From the NCBI GenBank assembly GCA_022579005.1, contig MU401562.1, positions 1-64,000 of the forward strand: a stretch of 64,000 nucleotides of DNA, given 5' to 3'. The position numbers and the translations under genes are program-made. The notes below the pieces were generated by a model that had not been told where the DNA came from, did not search any database, and saw only the letters and a list, made by a program, of their open reading frames with translations. Shown here piece by piece: positions 1 through 11,894 of this stretch (position 1 is the stretch's first letter; the number at the start of each line of letters is the position of its first letter). Source of the stretch: Poronia punctata (lineage: Eukaryota > Ascomycota > Sordariomycetes > Xylariales > Xylariaceae).

Positions 1-660
1 AGTTATTATATTATTTATTTACTTTTTTATTATATTTTATATAAAAAGCTTTATAATTTTTAAATATAGTATTACTTATTTAAGTTTTTAGCTTTGCTAT
101 TTTATTGTTAAGCTTTTTTTAAGCTTTAACGCTTTATTTATATTTATTTTTAAAAAATATAAATGTTAATTTAAACTTTTTAATAAAGTTAAAAAAATTT
201 GTTAAAAGATTTTTAATATTAACTTATTTGTTTTTATTTAAAATAAAAGTATTTTTAGCTATATAAAACCTAAATTTAGTTTTTTTAGTAGCAAAAGTAA
301 TAAGCTTTTTATTAAGTTTAGTAATGTTAATAAGTTTAAGTTATTTAGGCTAAAGTTTTTTATTTTCTAAGTTAATATATTGCTATAGCTATAAAGCTAA
401 GGCTTTTGTTTTAAATTCTTTATTTTAGTAATAAAATTCTTTTAAGTAAAATAGTTTAATTTTATTAGCTAATATTATTATTACTAAGTTACTATGCTAT
501 TAAGCTTTAATAATAATAATAAGCAGTATAAGACTTTTAATTATTAAAATTAGTATAAATAGCTAAATTATATATATTAATTAATATATATATAAAAAAG
601 TTTAACTTCTTTTTTTTGCAAAATTTGCACATACTAAATAAGTAAAGAAAAACCCTTTAT
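1..660. repeat. AT-rich decayed repeat at window edge
   Basis: Almost pure A/T with scattered GC only in TTAGC/GCTAA-like contexts and no usable reading frame. Texture is the same as the RIP-decayed retroelement at 33.8-41.3 kb, so this is probably the end of another RIP-mutated repeat cut by the window edge. Composition becomes normal between about 640 and 720. No LTR end could be placed. The repeat identity is inference. Confidence 0.7.
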
Positions 661-1808
661 AAGAAGACCTTTTCCTCTATAGTAGTCCTTATTGCAGCTG
701 TATAACTTCTACTGTATAGGTATTACATTAATTCCTGTCATCTTATAACCTGTTAGATCTAACAACTTCCGCACCTCACGTTCCTCCCTCCCAAATCAGG
801 GTCAAAATATCTCAGCTATTGCCTGATTTTTGCACGGACGTCACTGCTTCCAAGCTCCTGCCTCAGAAGCGATATATAACAATGCAAGGCAATATCCGGC
901 GAGAATATTACACGCACACTGACCCTAATCGCGGTTTTTGCTCCTAAGCCCGGGCAAATAACCCTTGTCCTGAATCTGAGGTGATGACCTCAACTAGCGC
1001 GTCTGCCTGCCACACCATACCCCGGTAACGAAGCCAAAATGCTTTGGAGCTTCCACTATATTCATACTTTACTTACCTGGTCGATATAGTCAACAGTAGG
1101 CTATAGACAACGATGGAGTGCTTCCTGATGCCTGTAGCATGGAGGCACCGGGAACTCCGGAATCTATATGCCCTTTTTATGCTTATTTTCGGATTCGTCA
1201 CGTCGTCTTCACACGTCCTGCTACCTACCTCTACTATCAGAAAGGGCAAGTGCACGCATGTCACCGGCGGCAGTGTTTAGGTTGCGACGGTTGCCTTGCT
1301 AGGATCGACTAGGATATTGAGCTTTGCCACCCCAGTCGAGCATTCAAGTACCTATCAAGTGACTCACATCCCTGCAAGCTAACCAATCAACTTACACTCT
1401 TGTAAGCCCTATATGGCCTACTCTATAACCACATCATCACCACATCATTGACGAATCTTCAGCTCACTTGAAGGAGCCAATGGAAAGGGAGGCAGCACTC
1501 TAGGGATAAGTCGGTGATTCATCAATGATCTACGATATAAATACATCTGTTCTTGCAAGTTTTCGACATGGCTTTCTCAGCTATTCTTGGACGCCGATGT
1601 ACTGATCAACCCCGAGATACCAGTTGAGTGCAATTTACACTGGCTTAGTCTTGCCAACCCGCCAAGAGTCGACTCTAGACGACAGAAGTTCTTCCCTGAC
1701 AACGGGTATTTACGAAAGAAAGAAAAATTGCCATGGATATATCCACATTATCACATTACGGAGGGTGTCGCGAGCCCAGTCTGGGGTACGCGATTACTGG
1801 GGGCCAAG
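661..1808. other. intergenic, nothing recognised
   Basis: Ordinary base composition after the AT-rich block. Only short overlapping frames on both strands are present, none with a fungal motif or a convincing splice partner. It probably contains the upstream region of the gene starting at 1809. Confidence 0.5.
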
Positions 1809-2830
1809 ATGACAATGACTTCCAAAGAGAAAAATACAGCCCCGTCTACCACTCCCGCAAGGGTAAGGTTAGTTCACGTCACAATTGCGCATACGGAGAT
1901 ATTCCGGTGATAAGGATTGCTGCTGATAGCGACAAAACATGTGTGTAGACTCGAAGGGCAAGTCGGGGGAGCCGACCACGGAGAACCCCGGCGCTATTAC
2001 GCGCAAGATGGGACCATGGCGAGCGGGAAGACGGCCTGGGGCTAGCTTCGGACCCTACCGTGACACTTCCGAACGAGAAGCACAGGCGGGCCCCAAGTCT
2101 CGAGCGACAGGGGGCCTTCCGCGTACCCAGAGCATGGGAGGTCTCAGATGCCGAGCTATACCGCCTTGGAATCCTATACGAGGATTCTCATGAGCGAGGT
2201 AATGAGAGGGAACGTGGGCCGGATTTTTGCCTCGATGCAATAGTTCACCCGGAGCAGCCGGCCTACTCGCTTCGCGCGGCCAAGAGAGCGAGGAGGAGGA
2301 GGAGGAGGACAAGCGACCGACGACTTTCTACATCGGAAGGTGACAAACTGAGCCTTTCTGTCGATCTTCTTTCCTCGTATCTCGGGGGGGAGGATTTTAT
2401 CGCTCGCTTCCTTGCGCCGATACTCGCCGATGACAAAAGGGACTGGGAACAGCGAGGAAACTCAACTGCGAGCAATAAACGACAGGGCCTTTCTACTGAG
2501 GCTGACGGCTCGCCGAGGCCTCTCACCATCATCTACGAACTCGAGGACACGATATCTTCATCTACACTAGTGACTGAGGCGACAGAGCTTCCGGATTTGA
2601 TTTCCGATATGGAAGACGAGAGCTGTGGAGAGGTTATGGGCGAGGAATCTTCATTCGCTCGTAGCTGGGATGAGTTAGGGTTCAACAGAAGAGTGGATGA
2701 TTCGGCTGATGAAGGTTATGGTAACGACGATATGGCCGTGGTTGTCGGTTTTGATGAAGAGACAATGGCTACCTCGACCGCTGTTGGCGACGACGAGACC
2801 TGGATATTGATAGCTGGTGACGACTCGTAG
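1809..2830 (+). CDS. hypothetical protein, two exons, acidic tail
   Basis: The long frame ending at 2830 has no ATG at its 5' end and stays open back to 1949. A short upstream exon at 1809-1862 begins with ATG and ends at a GTAAGG donor. The 86 bp intron (1863-1948) contains a CTGAT branch-like site and ends in TAG. Joining them keeps frame and gives 311 residues. The protein has a basic low-complexity stretch (KRARRRRRR) near its middle and a strongly acidic C-terminus rich in D and E ending WILIAGDDS. The segment SDAELYRLGILYEDSHERG resembles a conserved block I associate with uncharacterised fungal proteins. No enzymatic motif was found. It could be a nuclear protein because of the basic stretch, but that is speculative. 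The gene stands alone, 3 kb from the next one. Confidence 0.55.
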
Positions 2831-5800
2831 CAGGTCCGCACATGAGACGAACATTGTTTCCATTTCCCAGAACGCCCTTGGGTCTCGACTTTTGACACGG
2901 TCGCCGCGTGGCGCATTCTCGCGCGCAGCGGTTCGTGAACGGACTGGTTCTCTTATACCGCTACCAGGTTCTTGTCGTTTCAACGGTGGAGCGACGTCTA
3001 AACGCATACTGCTCTGCAGCAGCTACCTAGCAAGGTCAGGGTGTTTAGCGAGGAACGTTGAAAGGGCGTCTGCTCGCGACTTCTTCCTAATAAGAGCTTG
3101 CCTGAGCTCCCCTGCTAATGTCTCTGTATGCACAAAGTTGGAATAGGGGTTGTGACGTGTATACCTACTTAGATTGGAGGGCAGGTGATATCCCGACTCC
3201 GTTGGACATATCACATTTGTTTTAATCGGCTTCGGCACGTGTATTGCATCTGCATGGCGTTGGCGTTGGCGTTGGCGCTGGCTCCAACATTGTCTATAGC
3301 CCCTATTCCCTGATAGCATAGCGTGGTTTTGGCGTCCGGGGATGGCATGTGGGGATTACGATGTATATTCTTCTTTTATAGCGAGCTCGGTCTGGTTCAT
3401 TTCCCTCATGTTCAAATGATTGTGCCCAGTAGGACGGTAGCGAAGCCTTATGCTCTTCTACCCACCTTGGATGGACGATGGGTGTCTAGTCCATGTTCGG
3501 CAGGCTGAGCTACTAAGTCTAGTGCTGAGTATCCAAGACAAGCCTTCCGGTACGACCCGAACTGTACAGCAGAGGGGCGTTTGGGTGAAGGGGGTGATTT
3601 GTTTGAGCAAAGGTCTCTAGGTCCAGGTTACTCTGGGGCACATCATGTGGCCAGATTTCATATATGCACCAGTCTAGAGTCTAGAGTCCAGAGTCCAGAG
3701 TCTAGACAGTAGCTAATATTTTTTAGTAGGATCGATATTTCTTCGCAGTAGAGTTTCGACAGTTTCTAGATTTCGAAATCCCATTCTCTGACCGTACTAC
3801 TGTCGCTGGTAGAAATCCAGCTGGTTGGTAAGGTGGTCATCTCGCCGCAAGCCGGACAACATACTGCACGACATAGCCACATGGATACCATGATACAGCG
3901 CGGACCTGCACGTAAATGACATATGGACAAAAGTCTAGACTATCGCCAGATCCCTCCACTATTCAGCCAAGCACGATAATGTCTTATAGGCCAAGCCACA
4001 TCAACGACTGCCGTGACAATAGACCGACACAGTCATGGGCTCATGCTAGATTCTACGCCGGTGTTATATTAATACCTCAAGGTAAATCGCGTAAACTAAA
4101 CGATGTCAATCTTCAACCGGAAGCCCACTCTTGCAAGATCTCTACCTCGTTTTCACCAACGTTTCGACGATGATAGGCCAGCGACGATTCGACGAAGGAT
4201 ACTAGTATGCGCTAACCTTGGGTGTAGGTAGTCTATCAGTGCAGCTATTTACGAACAAGACAATTCTTTCTTGACTAACAACCCGATGAACGCCACCCTC
4301 GGCTGTCTGATGTTTGCCAAGACGATGGAGGATGCCGTTTCTCGATCACACCCTACTCGTACACGAGGACTAGGCTAGTTCGGTAAGTACATATCTCCAT
4401 TTATAGTGACCAAGGCAGACATATTACACTTGCGGGTTATTTGTCCCGTCCGCACTAAGCTACTAGGATCCGATTTTTCTATTTAGTTGCGGATACCTAT
4501 CCACTAAATCTAATTGAGAACGGCTTAGTCGCCGTTTAGCGTCCCCTCGCAAGCATTTCCCCGCAAAGCGGTAGTTTGGAAGAGATGAGATCTGGGGTAA
4601 ACCGGTATGAGTGAGGGGGAGGGACAAGGGAACGCTCGTAGGTATTCTTTTTCCTACACGTATCTAGGTTAGGTAATTGTCCTTTTCTACTCTCGCTAGC
4701 CTAGCTGGTCCTAATCGCTTCCTAGGCCCAGTGTTTCTATTCTCGCTCTGCTTTGCCTGCCCTTGTTTCCAAGGGACATCGTAAAAACTACAGTTTACGG
4801 TAATTGTAGCGACGCCTTATAGCCTACCTATTCTTTACGATGCAAGTAAGATTTGATTCAGCACGTGGAAATCACGGAAGGGTTGGTTTGATGCGAACTA
4901 GCTACAGGTACAGTATGTATCGTTTCTTGTAGGTTTGTTTTATATACAACAAAATCGTGAATGTCGTACCTACTCGTACATGAGTTGCGTACCTGAAGGA
5001 GATCCCGCATTATGATTCCCCTATTCTACCTATTCTTTTCCCTTTCTCTTTAGTTTCCTTTCTGTATCCTCTGCGAACTTATGATATCTCTATCTATTCT
5101 AGCTACATACCTATTGAGCTTTCCTTTACATAAAGTAAGTACCTAGCTAATCTCCATAACCGAAAATCTTGGCGTAGTTCCCGCCCGAGAAACACGGGAT
5201 GAAGGAAAAAAGAAGAAGAAAAAAAACGTGGGGCTGAAGAAAAGAGGCGAAGAACCAGCTGTCTATGGTCCAGTCCAGTCCAGTCCAGTGCATTGGCGAC
5301 CCCGGTCTGGAACGCCACGTGAGTGAAGCCCAGAAATGGGATGGGGCTTGCCCAGACCCTCTCTACTCCTCCCCCGCAAAAGAAATACGTTTTTCTTCGC
5401 CTTTATTTCCTATTCTGTGAGCCTTCTCCGCCTCTTAGCTGCATCCTTTTGCCGGATGGCCGTGGCAATAATACCTACGAAACCTTACCTTAGATTACAG
5501 GTGTTACAGCGAAGTTTTGGGGGACACAAGAGTCAAGGCCAAGAACTAAGAGATGCGGGGGAGGAGGATAGTAAATACAAGTCCAAACCGAGTTTTACAC
5601 TATCTACTTCTAGTTCGTCTCGTGTCTTTTCTTGGCCTGCTAAGAAGGGGGGGGAGGGGAAATCAATTGAAGGGTTTCGGGATTATCAAAAAGTGTGTAT
5701 AAATATAAATAATAATACGAAAGCTCTGTCCGGAAATCTTTTCCAAAAACTGTGATTCAAGGTTTTCTGCTGAAGCTTGCGACTGTTTTCTCCAAGTCGA

Positions 5801-5896
5801 AAGAAAGAAGCGATACCTCCTCCTCCTCCTCCTCCTCATTCCATCTCCAACTAAACATCACGACAAAAGAAGAGAAAAAATAAATAAACCGCCATC
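2831..5896. other. 3 kb intergenic region with MFS promoter at its end
   Basis: No convincing gene. A short tandem array of GTCTAGA/GTCCAGA units lies at about 3672-3706. A repeated CCAGT run is at about 5272-5288. The last 300 bp look like the promoter and 5' leader of the transporter: a TATAAAT box at 5698-5704 and a CT-rich tract at about 5816-5850. The 139-codon frame at 5336-5755 overlaps these signals and is not called. Confidence 0.5.
5698..5704 (+). promoter_or_regulatory. TATA-like box upstream of MFS transporter
   Basis: TATAAAT lies about 190 bp before the ATG at 5897. A pyrimidine-rich stretch with CTC repeats lies between it and the start, which is the usual look of a filamentous-fungal core promoter. 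Function is inferred from position only. Confidence 0.4.
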
Positions 5897-7823
5897 ATGG
5901 ATCACGATTCGGATCACAAGGACCCCAATATGGTGGACCATATCGAGAAGGCCCGGACAGATGTATCGGACGAATTCGAGGATTTCGACGAGGCACAGAA
6001 GAAGAAGACGCTTAAAAAGATTGACAGGAGACTTCTCGTCACCATCGGTCTCATGTACTGCGTCTCTCTGATCGATAGGACGAATATCTCGGCTGCTGCC
6101 ATTGCTGGTCTGATTCAGGATTTGAAGCTTGTTGGGAATCTATACGTAAGTTTCTATGTCCTTTCCCTCTTCCAGTCCACCTTCCCCCCCCCCCCCCCCC
6201 CTCTCTCTCTTCGTCTCCCACACATCCCAAAAAAAAAGAAGAAGAAAAAGGGACTGACCAAATAATTCCAAAAAAAGTCCATCGTAACCCTCGTCTTCTT
6301 CCCGGCATATATTGTCTTCCAGCCAACATCGACCGTCATAGTCCGAAAGATCGGTCCCCGCATCCATCTGGCCGCCATCACGATCGGCTGGGGTGCGTTG
6401 ATGTTGGGCATGGGCTTCGTCAAGACTTATGGTGAACTTGCTGCTCTGAGAGTTCTTATCGGTATTTTTGAGGCCGGATTCTTTCCTAGTGCTGTCTATT
6501 TACTGTATGTGATGCATTCCCCCCTTTCCCCTTGGGGAAAAAAAAAGAAGAAAAAGAAAAACTGACATTGGATTGTATAGATCAACTTGGTATACCCGCT
6601 ACGAACTAGGTCGTCGTTACGGCCTCTTCTACGTCATCGGCTCCGTCACCTCGGCCTTCTCCGGTATCTTGGCTTACGGCCTGATCCAGTTGAACGGAAA
6701 GGCCGGGCTTCGCGGCTGGAGATGGATCTTTATTATTGAGGGTATCGTTACCATTCTCTTGGGTATTGCTGGTTATTGGCTACTCGTCGATTTCCCCGAT
6801 TCCAAGCGCAACAACGTAAGTAGTAAACAACGAACCCCCGTTGTGTGAATGTGTAATGTATGTATGTGTCTGTGTGTGTAGGTGCTAACAAACGATATAG
6901 TGGAAATTCTTGAGCCAGAGAGAACTCGACTGGGTTGTCCGCCGAGTAAACATCGACAGAGGAGACGCCGCGACACCCAAGTTCGAACTGGTCAAGTTTA
7001 TGAAGGCAGGTCTTGATCTGAGAGTCTGGTAAATACACCTCCCCATCTTACCCCTTGCCCAACAAGACAAGAGACAAAACTGACAAACTTTTCCCGCAGG
7101 GCCTACGCCTTGATCGCCCTAGGCACGACGACAATGTCCTACGCCCTCGCCTTCTTCCTCCCCCTGATCCTCAACCACTCCCTCGGCTTCGACGTCGGCG
7201 CCTCCCAAGCCCTCGTCGCGCCCCCCTACGCCTTCGCCGGCATCTTCATGTACGCCATGGGCTGGCTAGGCGACAAATACCACATCCGCGGCCCCATAAT
7301 CGTCGTCAACATGATCGTCGCCCTGATCGGCCTCCCGATCCTGGGCTGGCATTCGAACCCCAGCGTCCGATATTTCGGCTCGTTCTTACTCATCGCCGGC
7401 GCCAACTCCAACGTCCCCGCCACATTGGCTTACCAGGCGACCAATATCCGCGGGCAGTGGAAGCGGGCCTTTGCCAGCGCGACCTGGGTCGGCTTCGGCG
7501 GCATCGGCGGCATCGCGGGAAGCTTGGTCTTCAGGAACCAGGACGCGCCGAAATATCTGCCCGGCTTGTGGGCTTGTATTGCTTGCTCGCTGATGAACAT
7601 CTTGTTGGTCGGCGCCTTGTCGCTTTCCTATTATATCGATAATAAGAAGGCTGATAGGGGTGAGAAGGAACTTGAGGATGCCGAGGTAAGTCTTTTTTTC
7701 CCCTTGCACCTTTTTTTTTTTTTTTTTTTTTTTTCCTACCCTTCAACCGTGGATGAAATCAGTGCTGACAAAAGGTGGAATGAACAGGAGGATTTCCAAC
7801 CTGGTTTCCGATACACTTACTAA
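5897..7823 (+). CDS. MFS transporter, Dal5/allantoate-permease-like (ACS family)
   Basis: Six exons: 5897-6145, 6278-6504, 6581-6815, 6901-7028, 7100-7685 and 7788-7823, giving 486 residues. All joins keep frame and use GT-AG, with donors such as GTAAGT and GTATGT. The acidic N-terminal cytosolic tail (about 40 residues) is followed by the first membrane helix and the LIDRTNIS block at residues 58-65, the usual D-R-x-N-I-x signature of the anion:cation symporter family. The segments LRGWRWIFIIEG and later helices to about residue 460 complete the 12-helix pattern. The family imports small organic anions or vitamins (allantoate, nicotinate, pantothenate and similar) across the plasma membrane. 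The substrate cannot be told. The length is near the family norm, and no defect is seen. Intron 1 contains a long C run, and intron 5 a T run. Confidence 0.88.
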
Positions 7824-8559
7824 ATCCAGATTGATGAGGATTTGGGAAAAGGATGAGACGAGACGAGATGAGAACAAGGGGGTCAGGGCAGGGGAAGTTG
7901 ACGAAATATCGAGGAAAAAAAAAACGCGCCGAAAATGTGTTTTCTACTATCTTGTCTCTTCTACCCAGGTAATATATGAAGATGTGGTTGGTTTGGGTTG
8001 AACATGGGGTGAGATGAGACGATAGAGGGTTTGGCAGGAGGAAATCGTGGGGCTCCGTCATCTCACGAAGACGGGAGTGATGGGAATGTGATGAGACATT
8101 TTTAATATAATGCCCAGAGTACTTGGCTAAACGTGGAGGTTTCAAAGTCTTTACATCAATATACCCAACACGGATCACAAAGTTTATAAGACTTTGATTA
8201 AGAAAGTTGCTTTTAACAAATCAAAGTGATCTTCACTTGAACTCTCACACAGGGAGATTCCAGGTTAGGGACTACAGGCTTCTACAGCGGAGTAGCCTGG
8301 TAATCGCGTGCTGTAAAATGTTTCGAGTTGGTGACTAACCAAAGGAAGTACTTATCCAATCAGGCCCCTAATAATAATACAACTACTTATTATTAGTAAC
8401 AACAGTCTGCCTACGGGCTAATGACGTAGTTCACTCAGTCTTCCTTTCCCATCATTTTAATGTACCACATCTTGAACGCGCACGTGTCATATACAAGATT
8501 ACCATACAAAAGACAGGCCTGTTCACGGTTCAAGGGACGATTAAAGTTATAGGACAAAA
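7824..8559. other. intergenic, 3' end of MFS gene and DUF726 promoter
   Basis: No gene-like frame with support. It holds the transporter 3' region and then the upstream region of the DUF726 gene. Nothing repeat-like was noticed. Confidence 0.45.
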
Positions 8560-10602
8560 ATGTCGTCCATGTTCCAAAAAGCAAGCGACAGTCTCAAAGG
8601 CAAGGCGGACAGTCATGACGACGGGGCATCTCTCACAACAGTATTGGATACGATTGAGCATCGCAGAGCGCTCACATTGTTGATATACGACATCAGCGAG
8701 CTTATGAGGAGACAGATCGTCGACACATTCGATGCCGACGAAACAGGCGCACAGAAACCGGATTCTTCTGTTGGGTTCGCTGATGAGCCCAATGAAACAG
8801 ACGAAACAGACGAAACAGGTGGGTCTGCTGCTGATGATGTCGAAAGAGACTCAGGCAAGGAGAAGGAGGAGCGTGCTAGGAAAGAGAGAATGAGAGAGGT
8901 CAATGAGAAGAGCATGGTAGAACTGAAAAAAGCAGCACTTGAGTTTTTCGACGATTGGCGTGATAGCGTCATCCTTCGGATCGGTGAAGTGGTCAATTCC
9001 AGAACAGACCAGCCACAGCATTCGACGCCGACCAACTCCAAGTCGGATGAACCTTCAGCTTCACCTGGGGTGGAAGTGGATGACCACGAAGCTCGGATCG
9101 ATGAACGACTGAGAGAGATATACGTCCCGGTAGAGACACCACTGCGCACGTTGGACGAGTCCAAGCGAGCGCTTGTACTACATTCACTGATCCTGCTCAT
9201 GTTGAGCTTGAAACACTACAACGCGCATTCGCGGACGCTTCTACTATACTGTACCACATCCTTGGGATTATCGGTGAAAATTCTCTCGGCAGACGAAGGA
9301 AAAGTCGCCAAGGGCCTCTTGTCGGCAGCAAACCACATGTCGGCCGACGAAGAGACGCAGCAGAGGGCGGAGAAGAATAGCATGGCTCGCAAATGGAAAA
9401 TGGGGGCGGCCGGCGTAGCTGGTGCAGCTCTCATCGGTATCACCGGCGGATTAGCAGCCCCCTTCCTCGCTGCTGGGTTGGGAACCGCCCTCGGCGGGAT
9501 AGGTCTCGGCGCAACTGCCACTGCTGGATATTTGGGCGCATTGGCCGGTAGCGGTGTGCTTGTTGGCGGTTTATTTGGGGCATACGGCGCGCGCATGTCG
9601 GCTCAGGCTATGGAGAGGTATACGAGAGATGTGCAGGATTTCGCCTTTGTGCCTATTCATAAACCCGGTATGGAAGCAGGCGACACTCCTCCCCAGAGCC
9701 TGCGAATGGTCATTGGCATATCCGGCTGGCTGGGTGATGAAGACGAAATTATCCAACCGTGGAGAGTATTTGACCAAGGGTTGGACGCTTTTGCTCTGCG
9801 TTTCGAAGTAGAGGCATTGAAGAGCCTGGGGAACTCGCTAAACGCCCTCATTACCTCATTGGCCTGGAAGTTCGCAAAGAGAGAGATTATCAAAAGGACG
9901 GTCTTCGCGGCCTTGATGGCCGGTCTCTGGCCGATAACACTGACAAACGCCGGTCGCATCATCGATAACCCTTGGAGTGTCGCCAACCAACGGGCACAGA
10001 AGGCTGGTGAAGTTCTGGCAGATGTTTTGATCAATAAAGCTCAAGGCGAGCGGCCCGTCACCCTTGTGGGATATTCACTCGGCGCTAGGGTCATCTACAT
10101 CTGCCTGCAGCAGCTCGCCAAGCGCAAGGGGTTCGGGCTCGTCGAGAACGTGGTACTCTTGGGAGCGCCAACGCCCAGTAGCTCTGCCGAATGGCGGCGG
10201 ATCAGGTCGGTGGTGACGGGCCGGGTAGTGAATGCCTACAGCACGAGAGATTACGTTCTAGGCTTCCTTTATCGGACCAATAGCGTCCAGCTTGGCGTGG
10301 CCGGACTGTCACCGGTTTTGAATGTCAAGGGCGTCGAGAACATCGACATAAGCGATCTGGTGGAAGGTCACACTTTATACAAGCATGCGACTGGCCCAAC
10401 TTTGGGGAGGCTAGGCTTTGAAGACACCAACCTGGACGAGCTGAAGCGAGAAGAAATAAGACTCGAGAAGCAGGAACAAGAGGAGCAGAGGCAACGTGAA
10501 GAAGCAGCTGTACGTGAGGGAGAAGACGGCCAGGAAAGGTTGGCTGATGAGGTTCATGAGGCTCATGAGGACGGCAAAGCGCAGATGGGATCGGCGGTGT
10601 GA
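8560..10602 (+). CDS. DUF726 family membrane protein (TMCO4/Mil1-like, alpha/beta-hydrolase fold)
   Basis: An uninterrupted 680-codon frame starting at ATG 8560. The N-terminal third is acidic, with short ETDE repeats and a charged KEKEER stretch. Residues about 281-345 are a very Gly/Ala-rich hydrophobic block able to span the membrane. This is followed by the conserved DUF726 body with VIGISGW, and then GYSLG at residues 504-508, a G-x-S-x-G nucleophile-elbow motif with candidate Ser506. The C-terminus is a highly charged E/R/Q coiled-coil-like tail. This order (cytosolic N-terminus, hydrophobic hairpin, hydrolase-like domain, coiled tail) matches DUF726/TMCO4 proteins. The yeast relative Mil1 is known as a putative lipase at Golgi or endosomal membranes. 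Enzyme activity here is inference. No introns or defects are seen. Confidence 0.88.
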   Translation: MSSMFQKASDSLKGKADSHDDGASLTTVLDTIEHRRALTLLIYDISELMRRQIVDTFDADETGAQKPDSSVGFADEPNETDETDETGGSAADDVERDSGKEKEERARKERMREVNEKSMVELKKAALEFFDDWRDSVILRIGEVVNSRTDQPQHSTPTNSKSDEPSASPGVEVDDHEARIDERLREIYVPVETPLRTLDESKRALVLHSLILLMLSLKHYNAHSRTLLLYCTTSLGLSVKILSADEGKVAKGLLSAANHMSADEETQQRAEKNSMARKWKMGAAGVAGAALIGITGGLAAPFLAAGLGTALGGIGLGATATAGYLGALAGSGVLVGGLFGAYGARMSAQAMERYTRDVQDFAFVPIHKPGMEAGDTPPQSLRMVIGISGWLGDEDEIIQPWRVFDQGLDAFALRFEVEALKSLGNSLNALITSLAWKFAKREIIKRTVFAALMAGLWPITLTNAGRIIDNPWSVANQRAQKAGEVLADVLINKAQGERPVTLVGYSLGARVIYICLQQLAKRKGFGLVENVVLLGAPTPSSSAEWRRIRSVVTGRVVNAYSTRDYVLGFLYRTNSVQLGVAGLSPVLNVKGVENIDISDLVEGHTLYKHATGPTLGRLGFEDTNLDELKREEIRLEKQEQEEQRQREEAAVREGEDGQERLADEVHEAHEDGKAQMGSAV

Positions 10603-11267
10603 TATAGGTAGGTGCACTCGGCACGCATGGGTGCTGAGTAGATGAATATTTCCTATCAGTGTTTCCTTAGAGGTGCCTATTGGTGCTACCATCTTGATGT
10701 TGTGGCGCCATACCAACTTTACCTAGCCAACTAGCGTCTCGTACTGTATATGGTGGTGGGTACTGTAAATACAGTGCTGTCTCTCGCTGTGATGGAGTCT
10801 TTCAACGCACATGTTAAGGGGTAAGGTAGTTGGAGATCAACTGGCGAGTACTCGTAGCCTGTACGAGTAGGATTCGACGCTGACGATCCTTGCTGGAACG
10901 GCGTCAGCAACTGCACGAAAGGGTCCAGTCGGGTCCAATTTATAGCTGATGGGAACCGTCTAAAAAGCCTGATTTCTGATTCCACTTACCCCAGACGTTC
11001 CCCATTATCCCCATCATCCCCATTCATCTAATTATCACATCACTCGCAAAACCTGTTCGGTCCTGCCCCCAACACTGTGAGGTGGTAACGTGTAATTGAA
11101 ACTCGAATCCGATGCGAAATCATTTTACGGCCTCAATTCGCGAGTCGTCGGTGTCGGGTCTGATTCGTCTTCTCTGGCCTGGTTAAGCTGGTCAATTTAG
11201 CTGAAATCACTATACGTACCTCAAATACCCTAGACATTTGTCGGCATCCATTCCACAACATTTTACG
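10603..11267. other. intergenic, nothing recognised
   Basis: Only short antisense frames, mostly overlapping the end of the upstream gene. It contains the promoter region of the Mpv17-like gene. No repeat or RNA gene was seen. Confidence 0.45.
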
Positions 11268-11894
11268 ATGCCGTCGCCAATCATGAAGGCCACATTGGCC
11301 TCAGCAGCCCTATCGAGCTGTTCCAACGTCCTGGCACAAATCCTCGAAGCCTACCGCGACGGACGACCGTTCGCCTTGGACATCGCCATGTTCCTGCGCT
11401 TCGTGACCGTGGCGTTTCTCACGTCGCCGCCGAATTACATGTGGCAACAACTTCTCGAAAAGACCTTTCCCGCTTACGAGCCAGCCAACAAGCACGGGGA
11501 TAACAATAACGAAAAGAAGACGAAAAGCGACGATCCACGCGATCTAGAGAAACAGATACCGATAGAAGCGGGAGGCGCGGAGAATAAGAAACCAAAGTTG
11601 AACGTCAAGAACACGCTCACGAAATGGTTCATCGACTGTATCACGCTAGGCGCCATATTCAACACCGTCGCCTTCTTCATCCTCATGGGCTTGCTAAAGG
11701 GACAGTCGGGAAGCGTCATCATGTATAATGTTCGCTACGAGACTATCCCCGTCATTATTGCCGGTTACAAGATCTGGCCGTTTGCGTCCATCATCAGCTT
11801 CAGTTGCGTTCCTGTTGAGCGGAGGATCGTGTTTCTGAATTTTGTCGGGTTACTGTGGGGGATTTATATGAGCCTCGTTGCTTCGAGGGTTTAA
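11268..11894 (+). CDS. Mpv17/PMP22 family protein
   Basis: A single exon of 208 residues. The first in-frame ATG is at 11268; the open frame extends further upstream only from a TTG, so 11268 is chosen. The N-terminal half has MKATLASAALSSCSNVLAQ and a DIAMFLRFVTVAFLTSPPNYMWQ helix region, like the first two helices of Mpv17/PMP22 proteins. A charged hydrophilic insert rich in K, D and E follows, longer than usual. The C-terminal half has the family block with a WPFASIISFSCVPVERR segment and the LLWGIYMSLVAS final helix. Family members are four-helix inner mitochondrial or peroxisomal membrane proteins thought to act as channels. Which organelle applies here is unknown. Confidence 0.85.
   Translation: MPSPIMKATLASAALSSCSNVLAQILEAYRDGRPFALDIAMFLRFVTVAFLTSPPNYMWQQLLEKTFPAYEPANKHGDNNNEKKTKSDDPRDLEKQIPIEAGGAENKKPKLNVKNTLTKWFIDCITLGAIFNTVAFFILMGLLKGQSGSVIMYNVRYETIPVIIAGYKIWPFASIISFSCVPVERRIVFLNFVGLLWGIYMSLVASRV

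Noticed and set aside
5336..5755. 139-codon frame before the MFS gene
   Set aside because: It overlaps the transporter promoter signals (TATA box, CT tract) and has no domain or codon pattern of a real protein.
7055..7642. Arg/Pro-rich frame overlapping MFS exon 5
   Set aside because: Alternate frame of the transporter exon; composition is that of a shadow.
8613..9200. 195-codon frame antisense to DUF726
   Set aside because: Mirror frame of a well-supported gene, Ser-rich as expected from the complement.
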